Shown here: piece by piece, positions 21,847 to 35,003 of the stretch
Numbering within the stretch: the first letter of the stretch is position 1
Layout of the letters: each line of letters opens with the position of its first letter
Assembly (NCBI GenBank): GCA_947311845.1
Contig: CAMZMU010000081.1
Span: 3,506,701-3,570,700, forward strand
Length of the DNA stretch: 64,000 bases
Origin: Poa pratensis
Lineage: Eukaryota > Streptophyta > Magnoliopsida > Poales > Poaceae
Direction: 5' to 3'
Program-made: the position numbers and the translations under genes
Notes under the pieces: model-generated
What the model was told of the DNA's origin: nothing
What the model saw: the letters and a program-made list of their open reading frames with translations, nothing else
The model's database searches: none

Positions 21847-23458
21847 TGATATGTCTCAAACGTATCTATAATTTCTGATGTTCCATGCTGATATTATACC
21901 AATTGTTACATGTTTTACATACACTTCATAGCATTTTTATGCATTTTCTGGGACTAACCAATTAACAAGATGCCATAGTGTCAGTTCCTGTTTTCTGCTG
22001 TTTTTGTATTTCAGAAAAGCTGTTTTGGAAATATTCTCGGAATTGGACGAAACCTGAACAGGACCTCCTATTTTTCCAACACGTACACGAAGTCCGAATG
22101 AGAGACGGAGGCGACCGAGGAGGGCGCCACACCCTAGGGCGGCGCGGCCCCCCTCCAACCGCGCCGTGGTGTGGTGTGGGCCCCTCGGGTCGCTCCAGCC
22201 GCCGCCCTTTCGCCTATTTAGTCATCTTCACGGGAAAACCATAGACACCCGAGCCTCCATCCACGAAAAGTTCCGTAGCCGCCGCCGTCGTCAACCCTAG
22301 CTCGGGAGGGTTCTCAAGCTCTTCCCGGCACCCTGCCAGAGAGGGGAATCATCACCGGAGGGCTCTACATCACCATGCCTGCCTCCGGAGTGATGCGTGA
22401 GTAGTTCATCTTTGGACTACGGGTCCATAGCAGTAGCTAGATGGTTGTCTCTCCACTTTATGCTATCATGTTTAGATCTTGTGAGCTGCCTATCATGATC
22501 AAGATCATCTTATTGTAATGCTACATGTTGTGTTTGCTGGGATTCGATGAATATTGAATACTATGTCAAGTTGATTATCAATCTATCTTATATGTTATTT
22601 ATGATCTTGCATGCTTTCCGTTACTAGTAGATGCTTTGGCCAAGTAGATGCTTGTAACTCCAAGAGTTAGTATTTATGCTAGATAGTGGGTTCATGCCTC
22701 CGGTAATCTGGGAGAGTGACAGCAACTTCTAAGATTGTGGATGTGCTGTTGCCACTAGGGATAAAATAACCGATGCTTAGCTTAAGGGTGCGCCGTTAGG
22801 TCTAATGCATTTGTTTACATTACGCACATTACTTAATGCGATTATCCGTTGCTTGCAACTTAATACCAACGGGGAACTCGGTATGACAACCTGGAGGTGG
22901 ATTATTAGTCATAGACGCTGTTGGATAACGGTCTATGTATTTGTCGTAATGCCCACATGAATATCATAGTAATCATCATGTCATATATATGCATTGTCAT
23001 GCGCTCAATATTTTGTCAATTGCCCAGCTGTAATTTGTTCACCCAGCATGTTAGTTATCTTTTATGGAGACACCACTAGTGAACTGTGGACCCCGGTCCA
23101 TTCTTTTACACTGATAATACAACCAACTGCAATCATTGTTCCTTTTCATTCTCTGCAATTAAACACTATTTTCCACACCATACGTTTAATCTTTGTTTTC
23201 AGCAAGCCAGGAAGATTGACACCCTTCCTGTTTCGTTGGGGCAAAGTAGTTTGATTGTGTTGTGTGCAGGTTCCACGTCAACAGCCGAACTCCCTTCCAC
23301 ACGCAAGTACTTTTCTGGCACCGTTGACAACCTTCAGAAGTGCTTCTTGCTCCTACTGGATCTGATAACCTTGGTATCTTACTGAGGGAAACTTGCTGCT
23401 GCACTGCTTCATACCTTCCTCTTGGGGTCTCCCAACGAACGTGTGTCCCACGTCATCA
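21847..23458 (+). repeat. E2 5' LTR
   Basis: TG...CA, ending in cacgtcatca. The primer site tggcgccgttgccgggga follows at 23469-23486. Confidence 0.92.
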
Positions 23459-23645
23459 AGCATTTTTCTGGCGCCGTTGCCGGGGAGCAAGAGGATTTCT
23501 GCAAGGGGAGTTTCACGCTTCCAATCTCTTTACTTTGTTATTGTCTTGCTTAGTTTATTTTTATCTTGTCTTGTTTGCTTTATTTATCAAAAACACAAAA
23601 AAATTAGTTGCTTAATTTGAATTGTTATTTTTCAGTCTTGTTATC

Positions 23646-24460
23646 ATGTCTAGCTCTGCTCCTTTTTCCGTAGTGCCACCTGTGGGAGAAATTATTACTT
23701 TTAGACAGAAAAGTGGGGAATCCTTTAGGAATGCCTGGGAGAGAATTTTGGAATTGCACAAGAAGGTGCAACCTAAGATGGATTTGAGAGTTCTTATAAA
23801 AAATTCTACTATGGTTTATTTTCTGTTTATCAACATGCTCTAGATACCATGGTAGGGGAAACCTTTTCTGAGTTTGATACAATGAAAGCTCATAATATTT
23901 TGAGTGGTTTGTCAATTTTCCCAATGGTGGACGAAACTGGGATATTCACTAAGCTAGATAAAATAGAAAAGTCAATTGATAATTTAACTCTGAGCCATAA
24001 TCTTAAAGAACAACCTTTAGTTGAGCTAAAAAATGATTGGGAACCATTCATTGAGATTAATATTGGTAATGAAAAGTTTCGCGCCTACTGTGACCTTGGT
24101 TCAACAATGTCCATCATGCCTAAAATGGTTTATGATCTATTAAAATTTGATAATATGGTTGATTACCCTGTTTTTCATTTTCATGCTGATGGAACAATCA
24201 CAAGAAGCATAGGGATTATTAATGATATTATGGTCACTGTTCAAAATAAGACCATCCCTGTGAATTTCATGATTCTTGCAAAATCTCCCAACCATATTGT
24301 TTTAGGGAGATCCTTTTTAAAGAGTAATGGGGGTTTTATCAATGCAAAGTATGGGTTTATGAAATTTAATACTCCTATCAATCGGAGGTTCTTCTTCCCG
24401 ATCAAAAAAGATGACCCCACCGAAAGGTTGGGAGATTTTAATGTCTTTGGAAACACTTGA
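23646..24460 (+). pseudogene. E2 gag fragment joined to aspartic protease domain
   Basis: The start MSSSAPFSVVPPVGEI leads into a gag-like stretch (SGESFRNAWERI). The frame breaks at a run of six A near 23799-23804, and the second part runs open from before 23849 to the stop at 24460. That part contains ENDW-type linker sequence and a retropepsin fold: YCDLGSTMSIMPKMVYDLL, then NHIVLGRSFLKSNGG. The catalytic triplet reads DLG, as in Athila proteases, rather than DSG or DTG. The central capsid region is missing. A one-base change in the A run is the only break seen, so ribosomal slippage or a sequencing error are both possible. Confidence 0.75.
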
Positions 24461-24506
24461 TTCTTACTTTCTGCGCCTAGCTGAAAGGCGTTAAAGAAAA
24501 GCGCTT

Positions 24507-24522
24507 ATGGGAGACAACCCAT
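24507..24522 (+). other. Conserved hairpin after the protease (E2)
   Basis: An atggg/cccat stem encloses agacaa and is preceded by ttaaagaaaagcgctt. The position and flanks are the same as in E1. Confidence 0.65.
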
Positions 24523-27034
24523 TATTTTATTTCTGCAATTTTTTTTTCTTTTTGAGTCAAGGAGTTGTTTACTTCTGTAACAATTCCTTTGTATCTTTAT
24601 TTTATCGCATTGTTGTGCCAAGTGGAGCCTCTAATAGGAAGATGATGCTAGATTTGGATTTCTGCGCAGGAACAGATTTCTGCTGTTCACCGTTTTACTT
24701 CTGTAAAATCACAGAAAAATTATTTAAATCTGCAAATTTTTGTGCGTGATCCTCAGATATGTACGCATCTTTCGTTTTTTAGTTTTTCGATCTGAGCAAC
24801 GTAAGTGCCTCGAAAAAATTCGTCTTTACAGACTGTTCTGTTTAGACAGATTCTGTCTTTTATTTTTCGCATTCTCTCTTTTACTAGTGTTGAGTGGAAT
24901 TCTTTTTTAGGGTGAAGAGCTTCACATAACATCAGTGGCAGTAGTTAATGTTAAAAGTAACGGTCATGTTTGTGTCCTTATAGAACATGTGAGTTTTTGA
25001 TTGTGCACTAACCCTCTAATGAGAATTACTCTGAGTTTGGTGTGGCGGAAGTTTTCAAGGGTCAAGAGAGAAGGATGATATAATGTGATCAAGAAGAGTG
25101 AAGAGCTTAAGCTTGGGGATGCTCCCATGGATCACCCCAGCATATTTCAAGAAGACTCAAGCGTCTAAGCTTGGGGATGCCCAAGGCATCCCCTTCTTCA
25201 TCAGCAACTTATCAGGTCATCTCTAGTGAAACTATATTTTAATTCTTTCACATCATATGTGCTTTACTTGGAGCGTCTGTGTGCTTTTATTTTCAGTATT
25301 TTATTTTTCTTATGGTCAACTTGATTGGACCCTAGCATTCTTGATTGGGAGAGAGACACGCTCCGCTTTTTCATATGAATACTCCTATTCTTCACTTATA
25401 CTTGTTGAGTATTCTTATCTAGCTATTGCTATGCTTTTAGCTCCTGTTTTGCATGCATCTCTTATTCAGAGCTGTTAGTTCTTTTAAAGAAAGTACTCTC
25501 TTGCTTCACTTATAATTGTTTGGAGAGTTTATGTTGAAATAAATTGATTGGTGTTTGGTTGGAACAGAAAATGTTGCATGTGGTAGATGGTATAATGGAA
25601 AAAGCTTACATATTCTTGTAGATCACTGTATTGGATAATTTGATACTTGTCAATTGTTTTGAGTTATCAAGTAGTTCATGTTTAAGCTTTTGTATCATGT
25701 AGTTAAAACCTATTAATGAAGAACTACCGTAAAGCTCGTTGAAATTTGGTTTGCATGATTGGTATCTCTAAGGTCTAGATATTTTCTAGTAAAAGGGTTT
25801 GGTTAACAAGGAAGACAGTGTAGAGTCTTATAATGCTTGCAATATGTTTTCATATAAGTCTTGCTGTGTCGGTTGATATCCTGTGTTTGCTTCAAATAAC
25901 CTTGCTAGCCTAAACTCTGTACTGAGAGGGAATGCTTCTCGTGCATCCAAAACCTTGAGCCAAAATCCATGCCATTTGTGTCCACCATAACTACCTATAT
26001 GTGGTATTTCCTTGCCATTCCAAGTAAATTTTTCATGTGCTACCTTTAAACTATTCAAAAATTATTACTCCTTTTTGTGTCAATGTTTACCAAGCTCATG
26101 AGGACGGGGTGGATGTCTTTATGTCAACTGTCAAACAGACTTTACCACCGGACTAGCGGCATATACATCCGCTTATCCATTAATTTTGCAAAAAGAGCTG
26201 GCAAATGGGGTGCCCAGTCCCAATTAATTACAACTTTAACCGCTTAATTCTCTTCACATTTTTGCCCTGATTTATCAGTCAAGCAATGACAAACAGTGAA
26301 ATATCTGCATGTGTAAACAAAAGAAAGAGGGATGATCTGCCTTGCTGGTAGAAATAACGTCCTTCATGGGAGCCGCTCTTAAAAGTCTGGTTGGCAGGGG
26401 TCATATTGTACTTTCCATTTTCTGATTCGTTGACAATTAACAAACACCTCCAAAACTTATTTTTACTCTCTATATGATTTCAAAAACTTAAAAAGCTCTA
26501 GCACATGATTTAATCCCTGCTTCCCTCTGCGAAGGGCCTTTCTTTTACTTTTATGTTGAGTCAGTTTTCCTACTTCTTTCTATCTCAGAAGCAAACACTA
26601 GTGTCAACTTTGGTGCAACAATTTTTATATGCTTGTATATTGCACTTATTATATTGCTTTGTGTTGACAAATATCCATGAGATATATATGTTGAAAGTTG
26701 AAAGCAATTGCTGAAGCTTAAATCTTCCTTTGTGTTGGTTAAATACCTTTTACTTAGAATCTATTGCTTTATGAGTTAACTCTTATGCAAAACTCTTTGA
26801 TGCTTGTCTCGAAAGTACTATTCATGAAAAGTTTTTGCTTATATGATTCAGTTGTTTGCTCATTATCTACTTGCTAGCAAACTATAGACCATTGACCTGG
26901 ATCACTTCATTCATAACATGTGCTTTACAATACTATTTGATCAAGATTATGATTGTAGCATGTCACCTCAGAAATTATTTTGTTTTTATCGTTTTACCTA
27001 CTCGAGGACGAGTAGAACTAAGCTTGGGGATGCT
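24523..27034. other. E2 non-coding 3' internal region
   Basis: About 2.5 kb, homologous to 17365-19957 of E1. It has aagcttgggg at 25109, 25167 and 27020, the ggggatgcc/ggcatcccc hairpin and the ctactcg/cgagtag hairpin (26998-27015). No coding potential is seen. Confidence 0.7.
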
Positions 27035-28635
27035 TGATACGTCTCAAACGTATCTATAATTTCTGATGTTCCATGTTGATATTATACCAATTGTTACATG
27101 TTTTACATACACTTCATAGCATTTTTATGCATTTTCTGGGACTAACCTATTAACAAGATGCCACAGTGCCAGTTCCTGTTTTCTGCTGTTTTTGTATTCC
27201 AGAAAAGCTGTCTGGAAATATTCTCGGAATTGGACGAAACTTGGACAGAACCTCCTATTTTTCCAACACGTACACGAAGTCCAAGGAGAGACGGAGGCGA
27301 CCGAGGAGCGCCACACCAGGGCGGCGGCCCCCCCTCCGCGCCGTGGGTGGTGTGGGCCCCTCGGGTCGCTCCAGCCGCCGCCCTTTCGCCTATTTATTCA
27401 TCTTCACGGAAAACCCTAGACACCCGAGCCTCCATCCACGAAAAGTTCCAGAGCCCGCCGTCGTCAACCCTAGCTCGGGAGGGTTCAGAAGCTCTTCCCG
27501 GCACCCTGCCGGAGAGGGGAATCATCACCGGAGGGCTCTACATCACCATGCCTGCCTCCGGAGTGATGCGTGAGTAGTTCATCTTTGGACTACGGGTCCA
27601 TAGCAGTAGCTAGATGGTTGTCTCTCCACTTTATGCTATCATGTTTAGATCTTGTGAGCTGCCTATCATGATCAAGATCATCTTATTGTAATGCTACATG
27701 TTGTGTTTGCTGGGATCCGATGAATATTGAATACTATGTCAAGTTGATTATCAATCTATCTTATATGTTATTTATGATCTTGCATGCTTTCCGTTACTAG
27801 TAGATGCTTTGGCCAAGTAGATGCTTGTAACTCCAAGAGTTAGTATTTATGCTAGATAGTGGGTTCATGCCTCCGGTAATCTGGGAGAGTGACAGCAACT
27901 TCTAAGATTGTGGATGTGCTGTTGCCACTAGGGATAAAATAACCGATGCTTAGCTTAAGGGTGCGCCGTTAGGTCTAATGCATTTGTTTACATTACGCAC
28001 ATTACTTAATGCGATTATCCGTTGCTTGCAACTTAATACCAACGGGGAACTCGGTATGACAACCTGGAGGTGGATTATTAGTCATAGACGCTGTTGGATA
28101 ACGGTCTATGTATTTTGTCGTAATGCCCACATGAATATCATAGTAATCATCATGTCATATATATGCATTGTCATGCGCTCAATATTTTGTCAATTGCCCA
28201 GCTGTAATTTGTTCACCCAGCATGTTAGTTATCTTTTATGGAGAGACACCACTAGTGAACTGTGGACCCCGGTCCATTCTTTTACACTGATAATACAACC
28301 AACTGCAATCATTGTTCCTTTTCATTCTCTGCAATTAAACACTATTTTCCACACCATACGTTTAATCCTTTGTTTTCAGCAAGCCAGGAAGATTGACACC
28401 CTTCCTGTTTCGTTGGGGCAAAGTAGTTTGATTGTGTTGTGTGCAGGTTCCACGTCAACAGCCGAACTCCCTTCCACACGCAAGTACTTTTCTGGCACCG
28501 TTGACAACCTTCAGAAGTGCTTCTTGCTCCTACTGGATCTGATAACCTTGGTATCTTACTGAGGGAAATTTGCTGCTGCACTGCTTCATACCTTCCTCTT
28601 GGGGTCTCCCAACGAACGTGTGTCCCACATCATCA
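27035..28635 (+). repeat. E2 3' LTR
   Basis: It starts tgatacgtctcaaacg and ends cccacatcatca. It is followed by the acgtg target duplication. Confidence 0.92.
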
Positions 28636-29841
28636 ACGTGCTCGCCCTCCTGGCGGTGCACGAGTGAGTGGGAAGTGAGGGAGGGACAGTGGTGCGGTGT
28701 GGAGAGAATGCGAGGCTCGGGTGTGCTTATAAGATCAGAGGTCGATCCATGGTGGTCAAGGTGTAGGAGGGGTGCAGAGAGTGGGAGAGCTCGCCATTGA
28801 CGGGCTGCACTACGCGGGCACGTCGACGGACGGCGTTAGGGGTCAGTGGAGCAAGAATGATCGCGTGAGCTCGGGGTGGTGACGGCCGTGGACGCGCGGA
28901 CGGCGTTCGACGGAATGCAAGCGTCAGTGATGACCTCCCAGGGTGATGCCAAGATGTCCTGGAGGCCGCGGGAAGGCTGTGAATGGCTAGGAGGTACAGC
29001 GCTGACGAATGGTGCAGTGGAGGCCGGAGTTCGTTATCGAAGACCTCGCTCTGTCCTTGCGCACGGCGTGCTCGGGCGTGGCCAAAGCGCACGTGTGCGG
29101 GAGCTTCTGGGTGATCTTATCGCGTCCAGCAGGGGGGATGGGTGAGGGAGATGGAAGGGACGCTGCGGGACAGGCTCGGCGTCCATCTTCGTCCTCTGCC
29201 ACAGTGGCGGCCACGGCACAGTGCGGCGCCCATGGCGACGACCAAGACGGCCGATTCACGCACGTTTTCTTCGGCTCTGGCGAGTGGGGAGGTGAGAGAG
29301 GTGAGTGGGAGTAGGAGTGGTGCGGGATTTCACCGAAATTTGCTCGAATTCGGTCGGATTGAAATTGATTTGGGGAAGAACACAGTGCTGTCCACCAGGT
29401 GTTCGACGAAATTCCTAAACCAAATCAAATTTCAAATTTCTGCAAATTATTTTCATAATTTGCTTCTTATAGATTTATCAAGATTTGTGGTCCTGTTGTG
29501 GTATTTATTTTGTAAGTATAACTTGGTGCATTTGATGATCTAAAGAGTTAAAGAAAGAAATAGGATTTTAAATTTAGGTTTTTGGAAATATTTAATTGAG
29601 AGAGAAAAGTTATAAGAGTAAAATTAGAGTGATCCTATTATCACTTCTCTAAATTTTGTAGGAGAGAAAATATTGATTTCTAACTTGAGAAATTTTTCTG
29701 CCACTTGTCACATTGTTTTATTGTTTTAACCTTTATTCTTGTTTTCAATTTTTTTAATTAGAATCAAACAAGCAACACAATCAACAAGGAGCAATCAACA
29801 CACATCAAGCAACAAAAGTTTTGTTCACGCATCATACTTTA

Positions 29842-32800
29842 TTTGTCTAGATATTTTTTATGCATCTTTTGGATGTTGTCAACTGGCGGTTGTAGCCTTG
29901 GAGTGTTTCATCGCTCATAATCCGTCAACAAGTATATATGATCAGCCGATAGCTAGCCATCCGTCGGTTTTATGTTCCACTATAACTATCCTCATCTCAA
30001 AATGCATGCGCATAGAACTTTACAAGAAATGCACACAAATTATATATATCACCTATACTAAATAACTTGTGAAAACACCTTCCAGAGCTTTAAGTAGGAA
30101 AAAGAGTGATACATTTACTCTAGGGCACAGTGATTTGACTACTAAAATACATAAAATCTTGGTTCTTAAAAGCAAATATTTGAAACAGGAGCTTCCTAGT
30201 GTATATGGCAATTATGGTGAAAAGGAAATAACACAAGAAAATAAGAATGATATATCTCTTAGCATAGTTCAATAAACATAATCGAGAATATGGTCAAGAA
30301 AAAAACAAAGAACGAGATAATATTCATTCGAGAGATTTCTCCATCTATCCTGAAAAAGCAAACAACGCGACATGCACATGTTAGTGGTGGACGACGTCTA
30401 TGTCCTTTGTTGGGAATTCACAATCAAAGTTACTATATAATTAGATGAACATGGATATTGTGAAATAGGTACCATTCATATCGAGGATGTAGTATAGTGG
30501 CGGTAGGGGGCAATTGCCCCCCCCCCCCCCAAGCATACGAAGCAACGTAAGCAAGAAAGCACATCGTCGCTGGAAAAGACCTAGCATGGCTGTCCCTGAT
30601 AACCCCTGGGCTAACCGCTGGAAGTCTATGTGTAACAAAATATAACCAAATGGCCACAAATAAAGTTTGACGCGTGAACTAAACATTTGATAGAAATACC
30701 TGTCGCCCGGTAGTCAACTCGATGGCTGCAGAGGAGGAGGCATACAGTGGAGCTGGAAAAGCACGACCGACCAAAGAGCGATGTCTGCAAAGCCACTAAA
30801 CTTTGGATTTGTCTAGACATTTTTATGCATCTATTGGATGTTGTCAATTGGCGGTTGTAGCCTTGGAGTGTTTCATCGCTCATAATCCGCCAACAAGTAT
30901 GATCAGCCGATAGCTAGCCATCCGTCGGTTTTATGTTCCACTATAACTATCCTCATCTCAAAATGCATGCGCATAGAACTTTATAAGAAATGCACACAAA
31001 TATATATATATCACCTATATTAAATAACTTGTGAAAACACCTTCCAGAGCTTTAAGTAGGGCAAAGAGTGATACATTTACTCTAGGGCACAACGAATTGA
31101 CTACTAAAATACATATACTCTTGGTTCTTAAAAGCAAGTATTTGAAACAGGAGCTTCCAAGTGTCTATGGCAATTATGGTGAAAAGGGAATAACACAAGA
31201 AAATAAGAATGATATATCTCTTAGCACAGTTCAATAAACATAATCGAGAATATGGTCAAGAAAAAACAAAGAATGAGATAATATTCGTTCGAGAGATTTC
31301 TCCATCTATCCTTAAAAAGCAAACAACGCGACATGCACATGTTAGTGGTGGACGACGTATATGTCCTTTGTTGGGAATTCACAATCAAAGTTACTATATA
31401 ATTAGATGAACATGGATATTGTGAAATAGGTATCGTTCATATAGAGTACGTAGCATAGCGACGGTAGGGGGCAATTGCCCCCCCCCCCCCCCCCCCCCAG
31501 GCATGCGAAGCAACTTAATCAAGAAAGCACATCGTCGCTGGAAAAGACCTAGCATCGCTGACCCTGATAACCCTTGGGCCAACCGCTGGAAGTCTATGTG
31601 TAAAGAAATGTAACAAAATGGATACACAAATGAAGTATGATGCGTGAACTGAACATTTGAAAGAAATACCTGCCGTCCGATAGTCAACTCGATGGCTGCA
31701 GAGGAGGAGGAGGCGTATAGTGGAGCTGGAAAAGCACGACCGACCAAAGATCGATGTTTGCAAAGCCACTAAACCTTGGATTTGTCTAGATATTTTATGC
31801 ATCTTTTGGATGTTATCAGCTGGTGGTTGTAGCCTGGAGAGTTTCATCGCTCATAATCCGCCAACAAGTATGATCAGGCGATAGCTAGCCATCCGTCGGT
31901 TTTATGTTCCACCATAACTATACTCATCTCAAATACATGCGCATAGAACTTTATAAGAAATGCACACAAATATATATATATATATATCCTATATTAAATA
32001 ACTTGTGAAAACACCTTCCAGAGCTTTAAGTAGGGCAAAGAGTGATACATTTACTCTAGGGCACAGCGAGTTGACTACTAAAATACATACTCTTGGTTCT
32101 TAAAAGCAAGTATTTGAAACAGGAGCTTCCTAGTGTCTATGGAAATTATGATGAAAAGGTAATAACACAAGAAAATAAGAATGATATATCTCTTAGCATA
32201 GTTCAATAAACATAATCGAGAATATGGTCAAGAAAAAACAAAGAACGAGATAATATTCGTTTGAGAGATTTCTCCATTTATCCTGAAAAACCAAACAACG
32301 CGACATGCACATGTTAGTGGTGGACGACGTCTATGTCCTTTGTTGTCAATTCACAATCAAAGTTACTATATAATTAGATGAACATGGATATTTTGAAATA
32401 TGTACCGTTCATATAGAGTACGTAGCATAGCGGCGGTAGGGGGCAATTGTCCCCCCCCCCCCCCTACACACACACACAACCTCACGTCATGTCATCTCCG
32501 GTCTTTATTTTGATGTATCAATTTCATAGTATCAAAAAATCTGCGAAATGTTCTGTTTGCAGGATATGCGAGAATTGTACCCTTCACGGACCATTTGCAC
32601 TTGCTCTAAAAATTTCTAAAAACACATTCTTTCCCGTGACATGCCCATGTTACTGGTGGACCTACGCCTATATCCTTTGTTGGAAGTTTCCAATGGACAG
32701 AGGGTAGAGGACAATTGCCCCTCCCCTCCCATCCTAAAGTTGGTTCATCTTGATTTTATTTGACAAGAAAATCACATAATATATCAATTTTAGGGTGTTA

Positions 32801-33420
32801 AAAAATTGAGAGTTGCTCAGTTCACAGGACATGCGAGCCTAGCGGAAACAAAAGACATGCATAAGCCCACCCAACGCCAGCAACCGGATGTACCCTTGAC
32901 GTGCCCCAAAAATTTCTAATGCAGCAATCTTGTGCAAGTTCTAAAGCAGCATTCTTCTCCGCGTCATGCCAATGTCAGTGGTGGACCTATGTCTATATCC
33001 TTTGTTGGGAGTTCACAATGAAAATAATATATGATTCGATGAACATAGATATTGTGAAATACAAACAATCTATCATTCATATAGGGTATGAGCGTATGTT
33101 GCATAGCGGGGTAGGGCAATTCCCCCCCCCCCCCCCCCTCTCTGCATGCACCACCACCACCATTCTCAAGTTGGTTCATCTTGGATTTGTATTTGACGAT
33201 AAAATACCCTATATAACTTACAGGGTGTGAAAAAAATCGCAAGCTGCTCTGTTTGCAGAATATGCAAGCCTAACAGAAACAAAGGACCTGCAAAGCTGAC
33301 GCAACGCCACCAATCGATAGTGCCCTTGCACTTTCTCTGATATAGAAGATATGTGCTAAAAAAAATCTAAATCAGCGTTGTTGTGCAAGTTCTAAATCAA
33401 CTTTCTTTTCCACGACATGC
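29842..33420. repeat. Unclassified tandem array with C-run cores
   Basis: Three long units of about 970 bp start at the same motif, tttgtctaga, at 29842, 30808 and 31783. Shorter units of about 450 bp follow (about 32500-32960 and 32960-33420). All share a ~150 bp core that begins catgttagtggtgga, passes tcctttgttgggaattcaca and ends in ggcaattg followed by a run of C. Exact runs are 14 C at 30517, 21 C at 31478, 14 C at 32451 and 17 C at 33122. Short open frames on both strands are conserved between units 1 and 2, but I recognise no protein. The array continues at 43118 after nested insertions. Confidence 0.75.
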
Positions 33421-33425
33421 CCATG

Positions 33426-34879
33426 TGATAACCCCAAGAGCAAGGGATCACTGTAGCACCTCTCAATGTGGAAGTAAGGTATCGATCCGCAGGAGCAAAA
33501 GGAAAAGTTATCTATTCCCTACAACTAAAGTGTCACAAGTTTTAGTTGATTATGCACTAAACAAGTTTAAGGAACAAGGTGGTTGATTTAATGGATGGAA
33601 GTTTGATGTAACAAGGCAAGAATGTGGAAGTGTCCCAATCCTCTTCAATGCAAGAGGACAAGACAAAGGTTTTCTAGGATGCTTGGAAATAAGGCCTAGG
33701 GATCATACTTTCACTAGTGGACACTCCCAACAATTGAATACATAGATATTTCCTCTTCACTTTGCTACTCTGAACTATTCTCCCATTGGATAGAAATACC
33801 AATCTACTACGTAGGGCTACAAGAGCACACCTTAAAGTCTGAGTGAACAAACACCACAATATCATAGAACACCAAGACCATCGTGTAGGGCTACAAAAGC
33901 ACACCTTAAAGTCTGTCTTCCACATCTAGGGAACCCCAAGGTCACTATGAGTGCCCCAAAATAGTACTAAACAAACACCACAATTTTATAGTGACATCCA
34001 ACACAAAGAATAACTCATGGTAAGTATTTCTGTAACCTTTAGCCTAAGAGTCACACACGGTGCGCACACTGTCAACTTCACATCATGGGACAAAGGTGAC
34101 TCCGGAAATTACATTAATAAAACCACTTGAGTAGCACAAACAATGAAGGAGAAACATCCATGAATTCAATTAGATTACAAAGCTCATGATCACATAAAGA
34201 TCACATCATGGGAGAGAGAGATGAACCACATAACTACCGGTAGAGCCCTCAGCCCCGATGAAGAACTACTCCCTCCTCATCATGGGAGGCAGCAACGGCG
34301 ATGAAGATGTTGATGATGAACACGCCGGAGGGGGTGGAGCCCTCCGGAGGTGATTCCGGCGGCGTTTCCCCCCTCCGATCTTCTTCGGCGGCAGCCTTCT
34401 GTCTCCTGTTTCGTGGTTCTGTGTTTCTACGCTGCCTCCTTTCGCGAAACGCCAGGGGACCTTTTTTATAGGCGTTTTTAGGTCAAGACGGAGTCGGTGG
34501 ATGAAAGATCGATGGCCACGGAGCTCCGAGGGGGAACGAGCTGGGCCCACACAACCATGTACTTTAGGCCGTGTGGGACCCTCCCATTTCCAGCCTGTTG
34601 GGCTTCTGGTCTTCAATTTAAGCCCATTGTGTTCGTCTCGAAAATTCTAAACCGTGCTCTTTGGCCTTGCCCTTTTTGGAGTCCCGAAGCTCCCGGAAAG
34701 TCTGAAACACTAAAAAAGACGTTTTCTGGAAAAACAGGGTTAATTCCAAATAAATGGGAAAACTATGAAATATTCCCAAAATCATTATAAAGCATTGATA
34801 TAACCCTTATATGATGCAAATATGATAGGAATATAAGCAATTAAAGTGCAAAGTTCATGTATGCATTTTACATGCATCA
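33426..34879 (-). mobile_element. Solo LTR (1454 bp)
   Basis: The ends are tgataacccc...atgcatca, flanked by the 5-bp target duplication ccatg (33421-33425 and 34880-34884). A promoter-like ctataaaaaagg lies on the minus strand (34461-34472), so the LTR points to the left. No internal region is present, consistent with LTR-LTR recombination. The family was not identified. Confidence 0.85.
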
Positions 34880-35003
34880 CCATGTTAGTGGTGGACCTAG
34901 ATATAACTTCTTTGTTTGTAGTCCATGATCACTCTAATTTATATGCAATTATTTGAACCCTACAACCCAAAACCTTGTCTAAATTCAGAGAGTTTTGAAA
35001 GGT

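Larger units (their letters stand above)
21847..28635 (+). mobile_element. Non-autonomous Sabrina-like LTR retrotransposon (E2)
   Basis: The element is complete. LTRs are at 21847-23458 (1612 bp) and 27035-28635 (1601 bp), and the target duplication acgtg is at 21842-21846 and 28636-28640. It shares LTR ends, tRNA-Asp primer site and the 3' non-coding part with E1 but carries a gag/protease fragment instead of the E1 frame. There is no RT or integrase. Its LTRs are more diverged from each other than those of E1, so it is the older insertion. Confidence 0.93.
3696..29826 (-). mobile_element. ~4.1 kb long LTR, minus copy, split by three nested retrotransposons
   Basis: On the minus strand the LTR ends in ...ggtccccaca at 3696. 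The same LTR is present in plus orientation at 38449-42408, which lets the pieces be ordered. They are 3696-4526, 12620-14466, 21561-21846 and 28641 to about 29826, together ~4.15 kb after removing the insertions and their target duplications. The promoter side lies in the last piece (cttataag, near 28726-28733, minus), with the cgtgcaccgccaggaggg block next to it. About 48 bp of the LTR start (tgtaacatccc...) are missing at 29826. No internal region or partner LTR in direct orientation is seen, so this is a solo LTR or a truncated remnant. The family was not recognised. Confidence 0.75.

Noticed and set aside
30069..31237. Two 68-codon frames conserved between array units
   Set aside because: Unit-to-unit identity is equally high outside the frames and no domain is seen, so coding is not supported. 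They are noted only as part of the array.
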